Part shown: positions 12,376 through 24,237 of the stretch, in pieces
Numbering within the stretch: the stretch's first letter is position 1
Layout of the letters: every line of letters starts with the position of its first letter
Source: Dioscorea cayenensis subsp. rotundata
Lineage: Eukaryota > Streptophyta > Magnoliopsida > Dioscoreales > Dioscoreaceae
Direction: 5' to 3'
Assembly: GCF_009730915.1 (NCBI RefSeq)
Contig: NC_052496.1
Coordinates: 481,875-545,874, forward strand
Length of the DNA: 64,000 bases
The notes under the pieces: model-generated
Databases searched by the model: none
Told to the model about the DNA's origin: nothing
What the model saw: only the letters and a program-made list of their open reading frames with translations
Translations under genes and position numbers: made by a program

Positions 12376-15300
12376 AGGCATTCCTTCTTTTTCCATAAAC
12401 ATCATCCCTAGAATCTGAAAATGAAAAGAGACATCAACAGACCTCAACCAACAAAGCCATTCCTTTAGATCCTTCCTTACAAAATCCTGAGAGTGATCAA
12501 TGTTTGGAGCAGCATGGAAATTATCCCCACTACTTTTGTTGCCTCTTCCCTGAAGAAGGAAACAATTTTTACAAAACAAGAGAAAAAGCAATTAAACAAT
12601 TAATAGCATCAACACCATGAGCAGAAAAGGCCCTGATAACACTGCAATGAAGTCATAACCAAGATATATCATTACCTGGAAATGTGGATCATCAGCAACA
12701 ACAGCCCGGTCATCCCAATTTAGGCGACCACCAAAGATATTCCATATACCATTCCCATTTTTATAATGTGCACAACGATGATTTAAGACAACATCACCTA
12801 AAACCGAGATTCCTACATCATGGAACCTTCCCACAAGATCCTTTAACTCTTCCATGCTTCCATACCTGGTAATATTGAAAATAAGAGCAAGACTATTGTA
12901 TTGAAGAAAATAAATTCTGAGACCATTCCAGAATATGGAAGAAATTAACTTTAATTTATTCAGAATCTTGAACATCAAATATTGACTAGCACCATGCAAT
13001 CATTTCCAATTCAGATCTAGAGGTTAATGAAACATTATATAGGTTCTTTCCAACTTCTATAAGATTGCAATTTATACATATTCTTATAATTAATGCCAGA
13101 TGGAAAGTGACAAGTCACCAACCTGCATAGGTCTTAAGAAGGAAATCCTATAAATTGATAATTAAAGGAACATCCAACTTACTGCAAGCACAGGCAGAAT
13201 AAATAAACGAAAAGGACCTGGTTCAAGTCATTAATCATTAACATGAAAAAATTGATCCTTTGACTGGTAATGGTGTGAGAATAGAGAAATTTCTTGAGCA
13301 CAAACTAATACCTGGAGTTCAAATTATATAAGTCCTTTGGCATGTAACCTTCAGGTGATACAGATTCAGTAGGAGGTGGCAACCATATTACCGTAAAACC
13401 CAGAGAAGACAGTTCACTGGCCTTTGCACTGAGCTCAGAATACCATCTTCCAGATTTATTAGATTCCCAGTTAAATCCTTGACAAAGTATTTCATATCCT
13501 GAGCCTGTACCAGAACACACTTTTTTACTAGGTTCCAAAGTCTCAGCAACATCAAGAACAGATTCCTCAAATGTTGGTATTGAGCTTCTGAAGATGCTGT
13601 AAGCTTCTGCAGCCAATTTTTCAATTTCTTGCAGGATACTTTCTTGTGCTTCTTTAGTCTTTGTTGATTTGCGTTTTTCAGAGGAAATATCCGTCACTAA
13701 ATTACGTATTTCATTGATGATTTCAGCAGTATAGGTAGCATGATCAACTCCTAATGATTCCTCCTTTGTTTTCCCAAAGTCTCCAGGTAAATTAGATTCA
13801 GCACCTTCAATTTGAGGAGTACTAAGCTCCAGAGACTTGCTTTCAAATGGATGCACACCTACTTGTGCATCACTTTTTTCCAGGTTATAAGGCTTGGTCC
13901 ATTCAATATCCCTGCTGGTTTGAGAGGGCAAACTACTCATGCTTATGAGAGGAATATAGAAATCAGTTCCCATATTATTCAACCATACATATTCCTTAAG
14001 CTTGAGCACAAAAAGCAGACCTGCAATATCATTGTCCAACAGAAATGACGCCCAACAACCAAGGCCATCCTTTTTATGCTGCAACAAAAACGGAATGTAC
14101 GGATCATAACTTAGCAAACAGGATCAATAGGTAGTCATTAAAGTTCAAGTGTGAAAGGTTTACAAATAAGGTAAAATAGATAAAAGGCTAGCATTTAGGC
14201 TTATGAAGCCAAATACTAAAACTCCATAACTAGAAATGTATAGCACAATCGATAATATACTAATAATACAACCTTGGACCCATCATATTTTATGTGATTA
14301 AATTGCAAGGCAGCTGGAAATTAAGTGAACATCCTAAAAGGAATGATTAAGAACATGTAAAGCTATATATCAACCATTTCTGGACTTGTTCATGTGAAAG
14401 ACCTACCCAGGTAACATGCAGGATGGCTTAAAATTTGAAGCAGCACAAGATTTGAAGAATGCAAGCATGTAGTGGCCTCAGAGTTAGGCATGGAAACCCA
14501 TTACCTGATTAAAATTTTGTAATCCAGCCGTGTTATAAGCAGGTTTATAACCTCCATTCTAGACTATGTACCATAACAAACCCTTTTAAATAGAAGTATT
14601 TTAATCATATATTATACAAACTTAATGGCATATTTATCATGATGAATCATATAGTGAGAATAAAAATGATATTTTGGCAAACCAACAAAATAAATAAAGA
14701 TAAAAAGTTCCTTTCAAGTCTTGATATTTGAAAATTAGGGTTATTTAGAAAATAATTTAATGACCTGCATTTACCCAAACTAATGGTAATTAATAATTTA
14801 ACAATCAAACATTCTAATTATATATGTACACCAACATATATGCAAGATATTCAGGTTTTGGGTTTCATGGGTTCTCTCTAGGATGCCTTTGAAGTATATG
14901 TACGGGTTCAGATTTAGGATACCTAATGTTCAAATCCCATAGCAGTCCTACCCATTCTGGCTTAATTTTGTATTCCAAACCCATCCCAAGTCATGGCTTT
15001 TTTCCAAGCCGTATTAATTTGGGTGAACCAGGTACCTACACATAAAAATTGTCAATATAGATAGGTTATTCATAGTAAAAACAAACTTTTAACAGATTAG
15101 GTAAGTCCAACAATGAAGGTACCCAGGCCCCATAAAACATTGGGATTTAAACTATATCCAGTTCAAAAATTCAAATACAAGCCGGTACAACAAGGTGAGT
15201 GTTGAACATGTTGCATCCGCTTAAACTTGATAGGGGTAGAAAGACAGAAATTAAAGAGCTCAAACCTTAGACACCACTAACTAGAGATAAAAGTTTGCAA

Positions 15301-17730
15301 TCAAACATACCTGTAATGAAGTCTGTAGGGCATTACGTCTAAAAATTTTTGTTGCTGGAGGATGTGGAGTGGGAGGGATCTCCCATTTCTTACTGTTATC
15401 CCTGCAGACACCCCAATGGATAGTGACATCTCCCGGTAGATCAGTCTCAAAGTATACGAGATTTTTATCTGTCTCATTGCTTTTCATCACTGTAACTGTC
15501 ACCGTATTTTTAACTTTCTCCTCTTTTGATATAGCATATTCCTCATAAAATCCACTGTGCCTACTCTGCTTCATACTAGGTTTTGCTTTGAAAACAGCAT
15601 CCTTTTCTTTTGATTGAGGACCTTCAGCATTCAACAGTAAGCTAGAGATTTGGTCAAAAGCTCCTGACAACAGAAAGCATCAAAACTCTTTGTTGTCAGT
15701 ACAAATCTATCAAGGACAGAGTGATCAATCCAGAAGTTAATTGACCCAAAAAGATAAAAAGAAATCTGGTACGCATCTGAATTCCAAAAACAATAAATAG
15801 AAACAGAATGACTAAAGAATAACAAAATTTGTGGTGCTACACCAGAACAAGACATCAAAATGCCCAGTAACAACCCGAGTATCAAATTATGATAATAAAA
15901 ACAAAACAATGGTACAAAGTCATGTTATCCTACTCAAATTTAAGCTTTGACTACTATTATGAAAGGTGAAATGCACTTACTCAAGGTAGACTAAGTTATT
16001 GTCCAAGCATTATATCAGATGGGCACACATATAATAGTTACTTGTATAAGAATAAATGGCTATTAGTAAAACTGTACTTTAAAATGGTATCAAACGGAAT
16101 ACAAAAAAAATCAAACCTGGCCAAATGCTGAAGCTTTGCTTGTCTTCATCCTGGTTTTGATCCCCATTGAGATAAGCTGCCTTTTCATCTCCGTTAACAT
16201 AACCCATCAGAGGAACTCTAAAATCCCTTCCCTTGAGCTGAAACCAAGCTCCTGATTCTTCTTCCTAAGGAATCACACAATTGTACCCACAATTGTAGTC
16301 ATACTGACTGACAATAAAAGGATAAAGTATGAAGCGTTAAACCATTAAATGCCAATGAAAAAGTGCTTTGAGCTCCTGCAACATAAAGCTAATGTGGATG
16401 GAATTGTCGAGATTACTCAAAAAACAATAATTCAAATCTTTGCAGTGTATGTACCACTGTTGTTAACTTAATTTATCTGTATAAGAAAATATCCAAGCTG
16501 AGACAGTCACAGGGTTAGGTATCAAGCTAGTTATCAGCATATCTGGCTGGAAGGAGATTAAGACAACCTCAAATTCGGCAGAAATCCTCTATGGATCGTT
16601 CCCAGGCAATTACTCTAACAAATTATTTGCAATACAATGATCAGTAGTAAAATAATAGATTAGGTAAACATATTGATCCTTACTGGCTGGTCCATATGGT
16701 ATCGACCATTTACTACATAGAATTTGTACATCAACATTACAAGTACAACAGACAAGTAAATTACCCAGATGATCAGCCATGTCCCTAAACACAGAATTAA
16801 AGGGAGCTGATGAATCAACTACAAAAGATAAGAGATTAATACCTTGAGCACAAAATGAATTGCCGAAATGGAAGTAGAGTTACTAATGTTGATTTGAAGT
16901 TCATTTAAAAAACGTCCTTCCCCAGAGGAAGAAGATTTCTTCATGGGTGTCTCTATCGCGTAGTCCTGCGAGTAGGATAATGAACATCAGTCCAAATACA
17001 AAGAAAAAAAAAAGGCCATAAAAACAATACCAACATGAACAAGCCCTAGAAAACGACCTTAATAGCGACAGAGCCCGGAGGTCTCATTTCAAGAGGTGGT
17101 TGATCCCATTCACTGGAGATTTTCACAAGAGTAACTCCCAATCAAGGCAAATCCCAGCAGTAAAAAAAAATTACAGCATCTAATTTCTCAATAAAATCAC
17201 AAATTTGATGTAGATTACCCGCCGAGTTCGTCACAGTAGGTGACACCCCAGTGCAAGATCCACCTCCCTTCAAGATCACAACCCACAACCAACCTCCCCC
17301 CCAATCCCTCCCCCTCCACAGGATCCAATCTTACAGTCACCTTCCCTTCCACCTACCATTTCATCCAAACCCTTCAAATCATCCATAAAACAAAATACTG
17401 AAAAAAAAAAACAATAAATCCAAATCCACAAATCGAAATTACCATTTTCGTCCGGATCAGCGGGAAAATCTCAGAGAAGACAACCTCAGGTTCAGCAACG
17501 GAAGGAGCTTCCGCCAATCCATCACGAACGACCGGAAAAAACCTAGATCGATTAGGGGAGGTACCAAACCTGATAGGATTGGAGAAAATCGCGGCGGCGG
17601 CGGCGGGAATCAGGCTGCGGATCGGAGTAGAACACTTCAATCTCCTTATCTCCAGGTGTGGAAACATGGAGTTCTCGCGATGACCAAGATGGAGGATCGG
17701 TTTACATCGAATCATCGTCATCATCGCCAT
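10005..17730 (-). CDS. AMY3: Chloroplastic alpha-amylase AMY3 with tandem CBM45 domains
   Basis: AMY3 is a plastid endo-amylase of glycoside hydrolase family 13 that cuts alpha-1,4 bonds in starch. Thirteen exons, in minus-strand order: 17443-17730, 17219-17352, 17058-17112, 16843-16965, 16117-16264, 15311-15663, 13312-14078, 12676-12865, 12443-12549, 11883-12132, 10880-11002, 10354-10521, 10005-10163. They join in frame to 954 residues, longer than the 887 of Arabidopsis. A Ser/Arg-rich transit peptide fills the first 60 or so residues. Two starch-binding CBM45 modules follow, marked by [13 protein letters not shown] and [17 protein letters not shown]. The catalytic domain starts near residue 560. 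The nucleophile is Asp733 in GWRLDFVRG, the acid/base is Glu758 in FAVGEYWDS and the transition-state stabiliser is Asp841 in FIENHDTG. Cys566 and Cys654 lie exactly 88 residues apart, as do the redox pair Cys499/Cys587 of the Arabidopsis enzyme, so thioredoxin control is likely. Confidence 0.95.
12318..12372. repeat. Compound AT/GT microsatellite in an AMY3 intron
   Basis: An (AT)n run at about 12319-12336 passes directly into a (GT)n run to about 12372. It lies in the intron between the exons at 12443-12549 and 11883-12132, outside coding sequence. Confidence 0.95.
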
Positions 17731-18210
17731 GGATGAGCTTCAGAGCTTCAGAGCTTCAGAGATCGATAATGAAGCTCTGCGAAATGGGACTTCTTGCTTT
17801 ATAGTGGCGGATAGGATATCCAGGTGAGCTTTTACGTGGAGGTGGCTTTAAAGCAACTAAAAAAATGCAATTAATTAGAGGAATCCAGATCTGCTGTTTG
17901 GGTTGGTATAAATAGTAACATATAATTGAGGGCAAAGATGCCACGTTTAATTAATAGTATATGGGGCCCGCAGTTATGGACACGTGGCTTGTTTTACATG
18001 GATGTTGGTTATATGAGGATGTGAAGAAGATGAGTGTTAAGGTAGTAGATAAAGGCGTGAGACTTTTTGACACGCAAACGTTTGAAAGGGAGAGCGGGCC
18101 AGAGATTGGACCGACTAATTTGGCTTTATTGGTTTGGTAAACCGGCTGCATGTTTATCGGTTTACGTGTGTTTTTTTCATGGGTTAATTATTATTATTAT
18201 TATTATTAGT
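17731..18210. promoter_or_regulatory. AMY3 upstream region
   Basis: About 480 bp lie between the AMY3 start codon and the terminus of the right transposon copy. Next to the ATG is a small tandem repeat, CTTCAGAG three times at about 17739-17763. The region ends in a (TTA)n run at 18186-18208 that abuts the transposon. No TATA box is certain. Confidence 0.45.
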
Positions 18211-18944
18211 GGAAATGCCAAAAAACCCTTTAAGTTTGTAAAATTGCTAAAAACACCCGTTAGTTTTTGCAATCCCCAAAAACCCCTCGCTTTTTAAAAG
18301 TCTATGTTTTTCAAAACCGAAACCCCCGTAGCGGATGTGAGCGGAGTGAGTTTCAAATTTTTTTGGGACTGAAAATGCCTCTGCGTGGGGAGTCGTGGGC
18401 TGCAGTACATCTCGGCGATTTGAGAGGAAGTGGGGGTTTTCAGTAGGGTAAATCGCAGAGACGAATTTATTGGAGCTAGTTTAATTGCTTTTTCTCAACT
18501 CACGTCTTGACTTTTCCATTCAGGTCGTCTCGAAGTTGTCTCTACTCGTGAAGCCTCTGTAATCTGCCATTTCATCGACTTTTCCCTTTCCACGGTATCT
18601 CGAAGGAGAAGTCCCCCATGTACTAGTTGGCGTTTCGTCGATTCTGCAATCTAAGGTATTGAGTATGGTTTTATGTTAGCATGCATTCTAAAGAAAGATT
18701 TTTTTCGGTTTTGTTTTGTGCTCTGTTTTTTTGTTGGAAGATATTGAAGTCTGCAGGGGATTTCTCACTGGGGTTTTGTTAGTCTGCAGGGGAGATTTCT
18801 CGGTTAGGGTTTTGTTTTGTTTTGCGTTTTCGTATGTATCACTATCTCGAAATAGTTTTTTTCGATTATTATGATTTGTGTAATATTTATAATGTACATT
18901 TCAGTTTCGTTTGATATGGTTGCAGTTTTACAAATGAGGGTTGG

Positions 18945-19095
18945 CGTTTAAGAAATGAGATGTTACTGGTTTAACATTTGTTGTCTCTGTTTAAAGTATT
19001 CCAGTCTCTGTTTAACAAAATGGGTCTCGTTTAACATTTTATATCTCTGTTTAATAGCGAGAGTTCTGGGTTAAAAACCTTATATTAGCAGCTTA
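18945..19095 (+). repeat. Phased motif array, right element, block 1
   Basis: GTTTAA or a close variant recurs at about 18946, 18969, 18989, 19010, 19029, 19049 and 19069, a spacing of 19-23 bp, with a further GCTTAAAC at about 19092. Several are preceded by TCTCT. This is the counterpart of 1275-1430. Confidence 0.87.
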
Positions 19096-19154
19096 AACTT
19101 TTTGTCAATCTGCAGGGGCTTGTGATTATGGCGGTCGACCCTAGTTAATGGGCG

Positions 19155-19935
19155 TTGCTATTTGAGCACCCGGTTGTGGAGACCTTAGTCGAATTGAAAG
19201 TTAACATGACCCCTCGACATCGGGAGATTATTCGAAGGACACCGTTTGCGGCTCATCTGGTGGAAGCCATATACCAAGAGAGGGCCCTTCTTGATTCTCT
19301 TTTTGCGAAAGATGCGATGGTCGCACCAATAAATTCGGGGATCGGGGAAAGCTGCTCGAGTTTCGGGACCTCGAGATGTGGCCCTCGTTCTTGGTCCAGC
19401 GTTGCGATGGCGGCAGCGATGGTCTTCGAAGAAGAAAACCGGTCGGCGTTCGAGGCGGTGATCTATCAAAGACCTCACGAGAGGCAGAGACTCCGTCAAG
19501 AGCACTCGGTGCAACTTGTTCGACGGAGGGAGAAGAAGATAATTTTGTCAAACTCCGATGGTGTACCTCATGGGGGACGATCCTCTTCCCAAATACATCA
19601 TGCTCGGTTACGAAGCTGGATCGTTGATTACGTCGATGATCTACCGAGCCGTGGGAGCGTCTGGCATGGGCGCGGGCGACGCTGAAGTGGCTTATGGAGG
19701 ATATTCCACAGCGGCCGCCCGAGTGCAAGATAGATCTTGCGGGGAAGAAGACCGACACGAGAGTGCATTAAGGGTTGCTCGGTCGCGCTTAACGTCCCGG
19801 TTTCTACGGTGGCCGGAACGGGGAAGAAAGTCCGTTCGGCAAGATCCCAAGGATCTTGTGCTACGGTGAAAGTACTTACGGAAGCAAGCGACGGTAGAAA
19901 CGAGCTTGTCGTCGCTCGATGGAAAAAGAGGTAAT
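19155..19935 (+). pseudogene. Decayed DUF1985-like transposon protein, right copy
   Basis: An open frame of 176 codons starts with MLFEHPVVETLVELK and includes MTPRHREIIRRTPFAAHLVE, typical of the start of DUF1985 or plant-mobile-domain proteins. Later segments of the same protein have moved to other frames: RDVALVLGPAL near 19375, LMEDIPQ-like helices near 19690, and IKGCSVALNV near 19770. At least two frameshifts are therefore needed to restore one reading, and the left copy has different breaks. Domains of this type usually sit with a C48 protease in plant MULEs, and a protease-like remnant follows downstream. Function in the living cell is unlikely. Confidence 0.55.
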
Positions 19936-19984
19936 AAATCATGGACGATGTCTAACATAAGTCTTTAATGTTTAAACATTGTTT

Positions 19985-20080
19985 TTTAGCGTTTAACTTT
20001 TAGTATTTACCGTTTAACTATTATTAATAACCGTTTAAATATTACATTCTCCGTTTAATTATATTCTATAACGTTTAAAT
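19985..20080 (+). repeat. Phased motif array, right element, block 2
   Basis: Five copies of CGTTTAA lie at about 19990, 20011, 20032, 20052 and 20072, spaced 21, 21, 20 and 20 bp. The block follows directly after the DUF1985-like remnant. It aligns base for base with the left array at 285-380, in which the same five sites read CGCTTAA. Confidence 0.88.
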
Positions 20081-20099
20081 ATATAGTTTCTGAAAGTGG

Positions 20100-21345
20100 T
20101 TCCATGAATCTTTGAAGAAGAAATATTTGTTGGCGCCAACCGAGCGGATGGATGCCATTGCTCCCGAACCACTAGCTCGAAGGCGAGGATGAGAGGCGAC
20201 CCTCTATCGTGCTGTGCTGGCGCCTGCGTTCTCCTACTTCCAGACCCCACCACGCGCAGCGATTCCTCGGCCGAGAAGCCCTCCCCTACCCCGGCAGATT
20301 GCAGACAACCCCTCCTACCACGACAACGAGCGAGTCCCCCGACCATGGCGGCACTCCGACCGTGGCGGCCCCACGGTGACATTGGGCGAAGATGTCACCG
20401 CAACTCTTATGCAGGGCGTGCGAGATATTGATGACCGAGTTTCCTCGACTTGTCGCTCGTGTGGGCGCTGGAAGGGACGTTCAGCGGCCAGTGCGCCGAT
20501 CCTCGAAAAGAACCCGAAGCACCCGGGACGAGCGAGGCGTCGGAATTTGACGCAGCGACGACATCATCGGGAAGGTCGTTTCCAAAGCGGCCACATTCGA
20601 AGAGACTTGCGAAAAGAGGAGAACAATCTGCCTCTGTCTCCAGCGCGCAGGTGACGATGAAACAATAGCAACACCATCGGGCGGTGATCGTCATTCTTGA
20701 GTCGTCATCGCGTTGATGACATGGCCGTAGACGGTGGAGGACATCGTAGATGATGTGGCCGTTCTGCTGGTTGAGAAGGTCGTTGACTCTCTTCTCGATG
20801 AAATCGTCGACCCGGTGGAGCCGACTGCCGAGATGCGGCGTCAAAGATGGACACGATCCACGAAGGTCGAGAACAAGTTAAGGGTGTGTCTCCCCGATGA
20901 TCTTTCGTTATCGTGGCCACGGTTGAGAAGATCGTCGAATCCGTTGCTGTGGTCGTGGCCGACACGATCTGCATGACCCAGCGGGGACACGATCCCACCA
21001 CGACAAGAACCATGTAAGGAAGTGTCTGCGGTTGATCTCTGTCGGCCGTCGTCCCGCGTCGAAGCGGACACAATCCCACGACAAGAACAACAATGTAAGG
21101 ATGTGTGCGGTTGATCTTTATGCCGCCATCGTCCCCGCATCGAAGGAAGATGCTTGATGAAGACCCCGACCAGAGCAACGAGGAGATGATCGAGGCCAAT
21201 CAAAAATTGGACCGGATCGGCTCGGAAAGCTTTTTATTCGAAGAAGAAGAAATGGTTGGCTCGAGTCGTCTTAACAAATCTGACGAGGGAGTTGATGAGG
21301 ATCTTCCTCAGCTGCTCTATGGACGGAGTAAGTGTAGCGCTTTTT
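20100..21345 (+). pseudogene. Low-complexity coding remnant of the transposon
   Basis: This GC-rich stretch between two motif arrays has short overlapping frames but no intact gene. Recognisable pieces include a Val/Asp-rich helical segment (VEDIVDDVAVLLVEKVVDSL near 20734) and an acidic piece ending in LPQLLYGRSKCS near 21330. A tandem duplication of about 80 bp occurs at 20984-21147 with GTAAGGA-GTGTCTGCGGTTGATCT in each unit. It may be the linker between the DUF1985-like and protease-like parts. No family could be assigned. Confidence 0.4.
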
Positions 21346-21349
21346 ATGA

Positions 21350-21530
21350 TATTGTTTAAAGAGTTTCTTATAGTGTTTAACTATTACCTAATAGTGTTTA
21401 ATACAATTATGTTATCATTTAAGTTTTTCGCCTTACTCGTTTAATTATATATAATATCATGTAACAATTGATAATATCATTTAAATATTTACTGATATGG
21501 TCTTCTAATATCTCATTATCGTTTAACCTC
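21350..21530 (+). repeat. Phased motif array, right element, block 3
   Basis: GTTTAA-type sites occur at about 21354, 21375, 21396, 21416 (CATTTAAG), 21439, 21461 (GTAACA), 21480 (ATTTAA) and 21521. Successive gaps are 21, 21, 20, 23, 22, 19 and 41 bp, so the register of about 20.5 bp is kept even across a lost site. Confidence 0.83.
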
Positions 21531-21559
21531 AAAGACTGTCATGTGTGGAAGAATGACGA

Positions 21560-22245
21560 CGACATCACTGCATGACGGGTTATACTACTGCTTGAGGGGA
21601 AGGAGATGGTCAGCGATGATGTGATGGGACGCTTTCGTATGCATAATACAAAAAGTCGCTGAGCGAAAGAGCCATATCCTTACAAGAAGCGCCTCCCATC
21701 ATCGAGGCACTTACTTGTTGTTTATGTCAAGCGGGGACGACGCACATGACACAATTATGGCTATGATCGCGGGATGCTTGTCGCGACCTGCGTGAAGTTC
21801 AAATTGTCATCCTCCCAGATAATCATGAATGGCCACTTCCATGTCGTCGTCCCCGGACAATGATAAACAAGAATACTAGGGCATTATTCTTCATGTCCGA
21901 GAATGCGATAAGGACGCGTTGGACATGGTAAGTTTTTTAATTATGTCCGATTAATATCTGTTTGGTATTTAAATCGGTATTCTAATCTCGACTTGCATAT
22001 CTCGGCAGTGGAATCTATTCGACCTTTCGTGTCGATATGGAGTTAAGCGAGTCGGCGACGACAATAGCAGCTCGTGCGGCATACGAAAACCCCACGCGAA
22101 AACAAGGAAGCGTCGATCAGCCGTCTACGTCATGCGGTTTATCGAGCGATCTTTCGTGGGGTGAGAAGTTACGGCTACTGCAGAGCAGACGTTCCTTACC
22201 TCGGATTACGGTATGTTACCCGCGATACTTAAGGAGGAGGCGGTA
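21560..22245 (+). pseudogene. Possible Ulp1-like (C48) protease remnant
   Basis: Two fragments in order recall a SUMO-protease fold: NGHFHVVV near 21830, like the catalytic-His strand of Ulp1 proteins, and SAVYVMRFIERSF near 22110, like the strand that normally follows the catalytic Asp-Cys-Gly. Here the bases before VYVMRFIE no longer spell the cysteine, and stops and frameshifts separate the two parts. Between them an out-of-frame DNDKQEY segment is followed by HYSSC. C48 proteases are frequent passengers in plant MULEs, which supports the reading, but the similarity is short. Confidence 0.4.
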
Positions 22246-22353
22246 GGCGTCCAGTGACAAAGGGGGTCGTCATGAGCGGGTTAAATTGCATTTTTGAATA
22301 ACATGTCTTGTATATCCGATCATCGATTTTGTTTTCAAATGTAAATCTGGACA

Positions 22354-22857
22354 AATTCAATTCATTGTTTTCGTGTTCGAAGAACATGACTTGTATATCT
22401 TAATGTAAATTTTGTTTGTTTTGAATTGTAAAGCGGGTTAAATTCCATTCGGTTTTATTTCATTGTTTAATTTACGTTGTGATTGTGTACATTTCACTTT
22501 CATTGTTTAAATATAGTATATATCGTTTAAACATCAGTTTTAAATATTTCAAATTACGGTGTACCCGTTTAAAATAACACTTTCTCTGTTTAAATGAATG
22601 CACTTATTGTTTAACTAAATATGGAAAGTTGCCCATCAATACACAATTCAATTCATTGTTTTTGTTTTCGAAGAACATGACTTGTATATCTCAATGTAAA
22701 TTTTGTTTGTTTTCAATTGTAAGGCAGGTTAAATTTCATTCAGTTTCATTTCATTGTTTAATTTACGTTGTAGTTGTGTACATTTCCGTTTCATTGTTTA
22801 AATATACCATATATCGTTTAAACATCAGTTGAAATATTTCAAATTACAGTGTATCCA
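22354..22857 (+). repeat. Tandem duplication with 291-bp period, carrying motif arrays
   Basis: About 213 bp beginning AATTCAATTCATTG and ending in AAATTAC(A/G)GTGTA(C/T)CC occurs at 22354-22566 and again at 22645-22857. The copies are roughly 90 percent alike by eye. GTTTAA sites inside at about 22465, 22505, 22525, 22567, 22588 and 22609 keep the 20-21-bp register, and the pattern repeats in the second copy. Confidence 0.88.
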
Positions 22858-23104
22858 CAGTCACCCGATGTTTTTCGTTCTTTATGAATTTGAAGTCAAA
22901 ATTCCTTTTGATTGCATGATTTCGAAGTACATCCCTGAAATGTTCGACACCGTCAAAACGTTGACCAATATCCAACGACAACACTTCAGAATGATCTGAC
23001 GAGGAAGTAAGACATCCCACACCGTCAGGGTCACCATGGGGATGAATGGGAGCACTCGCAGAATCTGAATTCCTGCCAACACTTGATCAAATGAAAAGAT
23101 CAAT

Positions 23105-23255
23105 ATGTTAAGCGGAGAATATAATGTTTAAGCGATAATGACAATAGTTAAACGTTAAATTAAATACTTAAACAATTAACTAATAACGTAAAAGGACTAG
23201 TACAATATGTTAACCAGATGATCGGACATATTTAAACAATAATGACCCCTGCATA
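23105..23255 (-). repeat. Phased motif array, right element, block 5 (opposite orientation)
   Basis: TTAAGCGG, TTAAGCGA, TTAAACGT, TTAAACAA, a degenerate GTAAAAG and TTAACC lie at about 23108, 23128, 23148, 23168, 23188 and 23210, spaced 20-22 bp. The motif reads on the minus strand here, opposite to blocks 1-4. Both the GCTTAA and GTTTAA forms are present. Confidence 0.83.
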
Positions 23256-23899
23256 ACCGAAATAATTAAAAGAAAAGGAACTTACTAACGAGTAAACCTC
23301 GTTTTCATTAGGATTCGGCAATGGCACATTTTCTGTCTCGACGACAAGATCAACTACAGCACATTTGAAGATGGAGTGGACGTGACACATCCGATGGAAG
23401 TCGACATCGTTTTTCTATTGGGCAAACCGTTTTATATCCATCCGGTGTGATGAACTTAACCCCGACAAGAGAAACTTGAGACCCCATCGCTCACATATCT
23501 CATCTAACACCAATTCCCCAAAAAGTCCGAGCAGTGAACATTAGCACTCTTCCCTCCCCGTTGAATCTAGCAATACCACAAAAACTCTCCATAATATATC
23601 GGGTCGAAAACCAAATCGTACAAAACCTAATGAAATGAAGAACAAAAGCGAAGACGATCGAAGAAGAAGTAGAAGATGTAAAGAACAAACAGTCAGTCGA
23701 ATCGCAAACAAAAAAAGTGCTACGATTGTATGCATAGAGGTTAGATTAGACGTGATGTGATTGAGCGGTATTTTTTTCCCTCCATCCCAAGGGCAAAAAA
23801 GGGAAATATATGTCATTGTCGCGAGGAAGACATGTTGTCATCGTTCGAATGAAAGTTCTCAACTCAACATGAGTCTCCGTGTAAAGCGTCAAGCTTTTT

Positions 23900-24190
23900 T
23901 TATGTTTAAACGAGATACATATAGTGTTTAAAATAACGGTTACCTGTTTAACTAAAGTCTATATCATGTAAATAATATGTTATTGTTTAAATTGAATGCT
24001 TTTCACTCGACATCGCGTTGCTAGATGGGTACCTCCCGGGTCATCTGTTTAAAACATATTTACGTATTTTTCTTAAACACCGTTGTCGTTGTTTAAAGAG
24101 TAACTTGAGTATTGTTTAACTTTTTCTATTGTTTACTAATGACCTTTTTTTGTTTCCCACATTGTTTTTTTACTAGGTCTCTGTTTAAAT
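23900..24190 (+). repeat. Phased motif array, right element, block 6
   Basis: GTTTAA occurs at about 23904, 23925, 23946 and 23985, with a GTAAAT at 23967, again in a 20-21-bp register. More scattered copies follow at about 24091, 24114, 24131 and 24183. The orientation is the same as in blocks 1-4. Confidence 0.75.
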
Positions 24191-24237
24191 TTCGAAGTTC
24201 ACGATCAAATACGATTGTTTCGTTTTATTTATAAAAA

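Noticed and set aside
19228-19758. Antisense frame of 176 codons in the right transposon copy
   Set aside because: The sense strand gives the DUF1985-like segments and agrees with the left copy. The antisense reading is a shadow.
1-20370. Idea that the two inverted copies are the terminal repeats of one giant 20-kb transposon carrying SSRP1 and AMY3
   Set aside because: The shared terminus of each copy faces inward, toward the genes, whereas outer termini would be needed. The right copy has its own second end at 25881.
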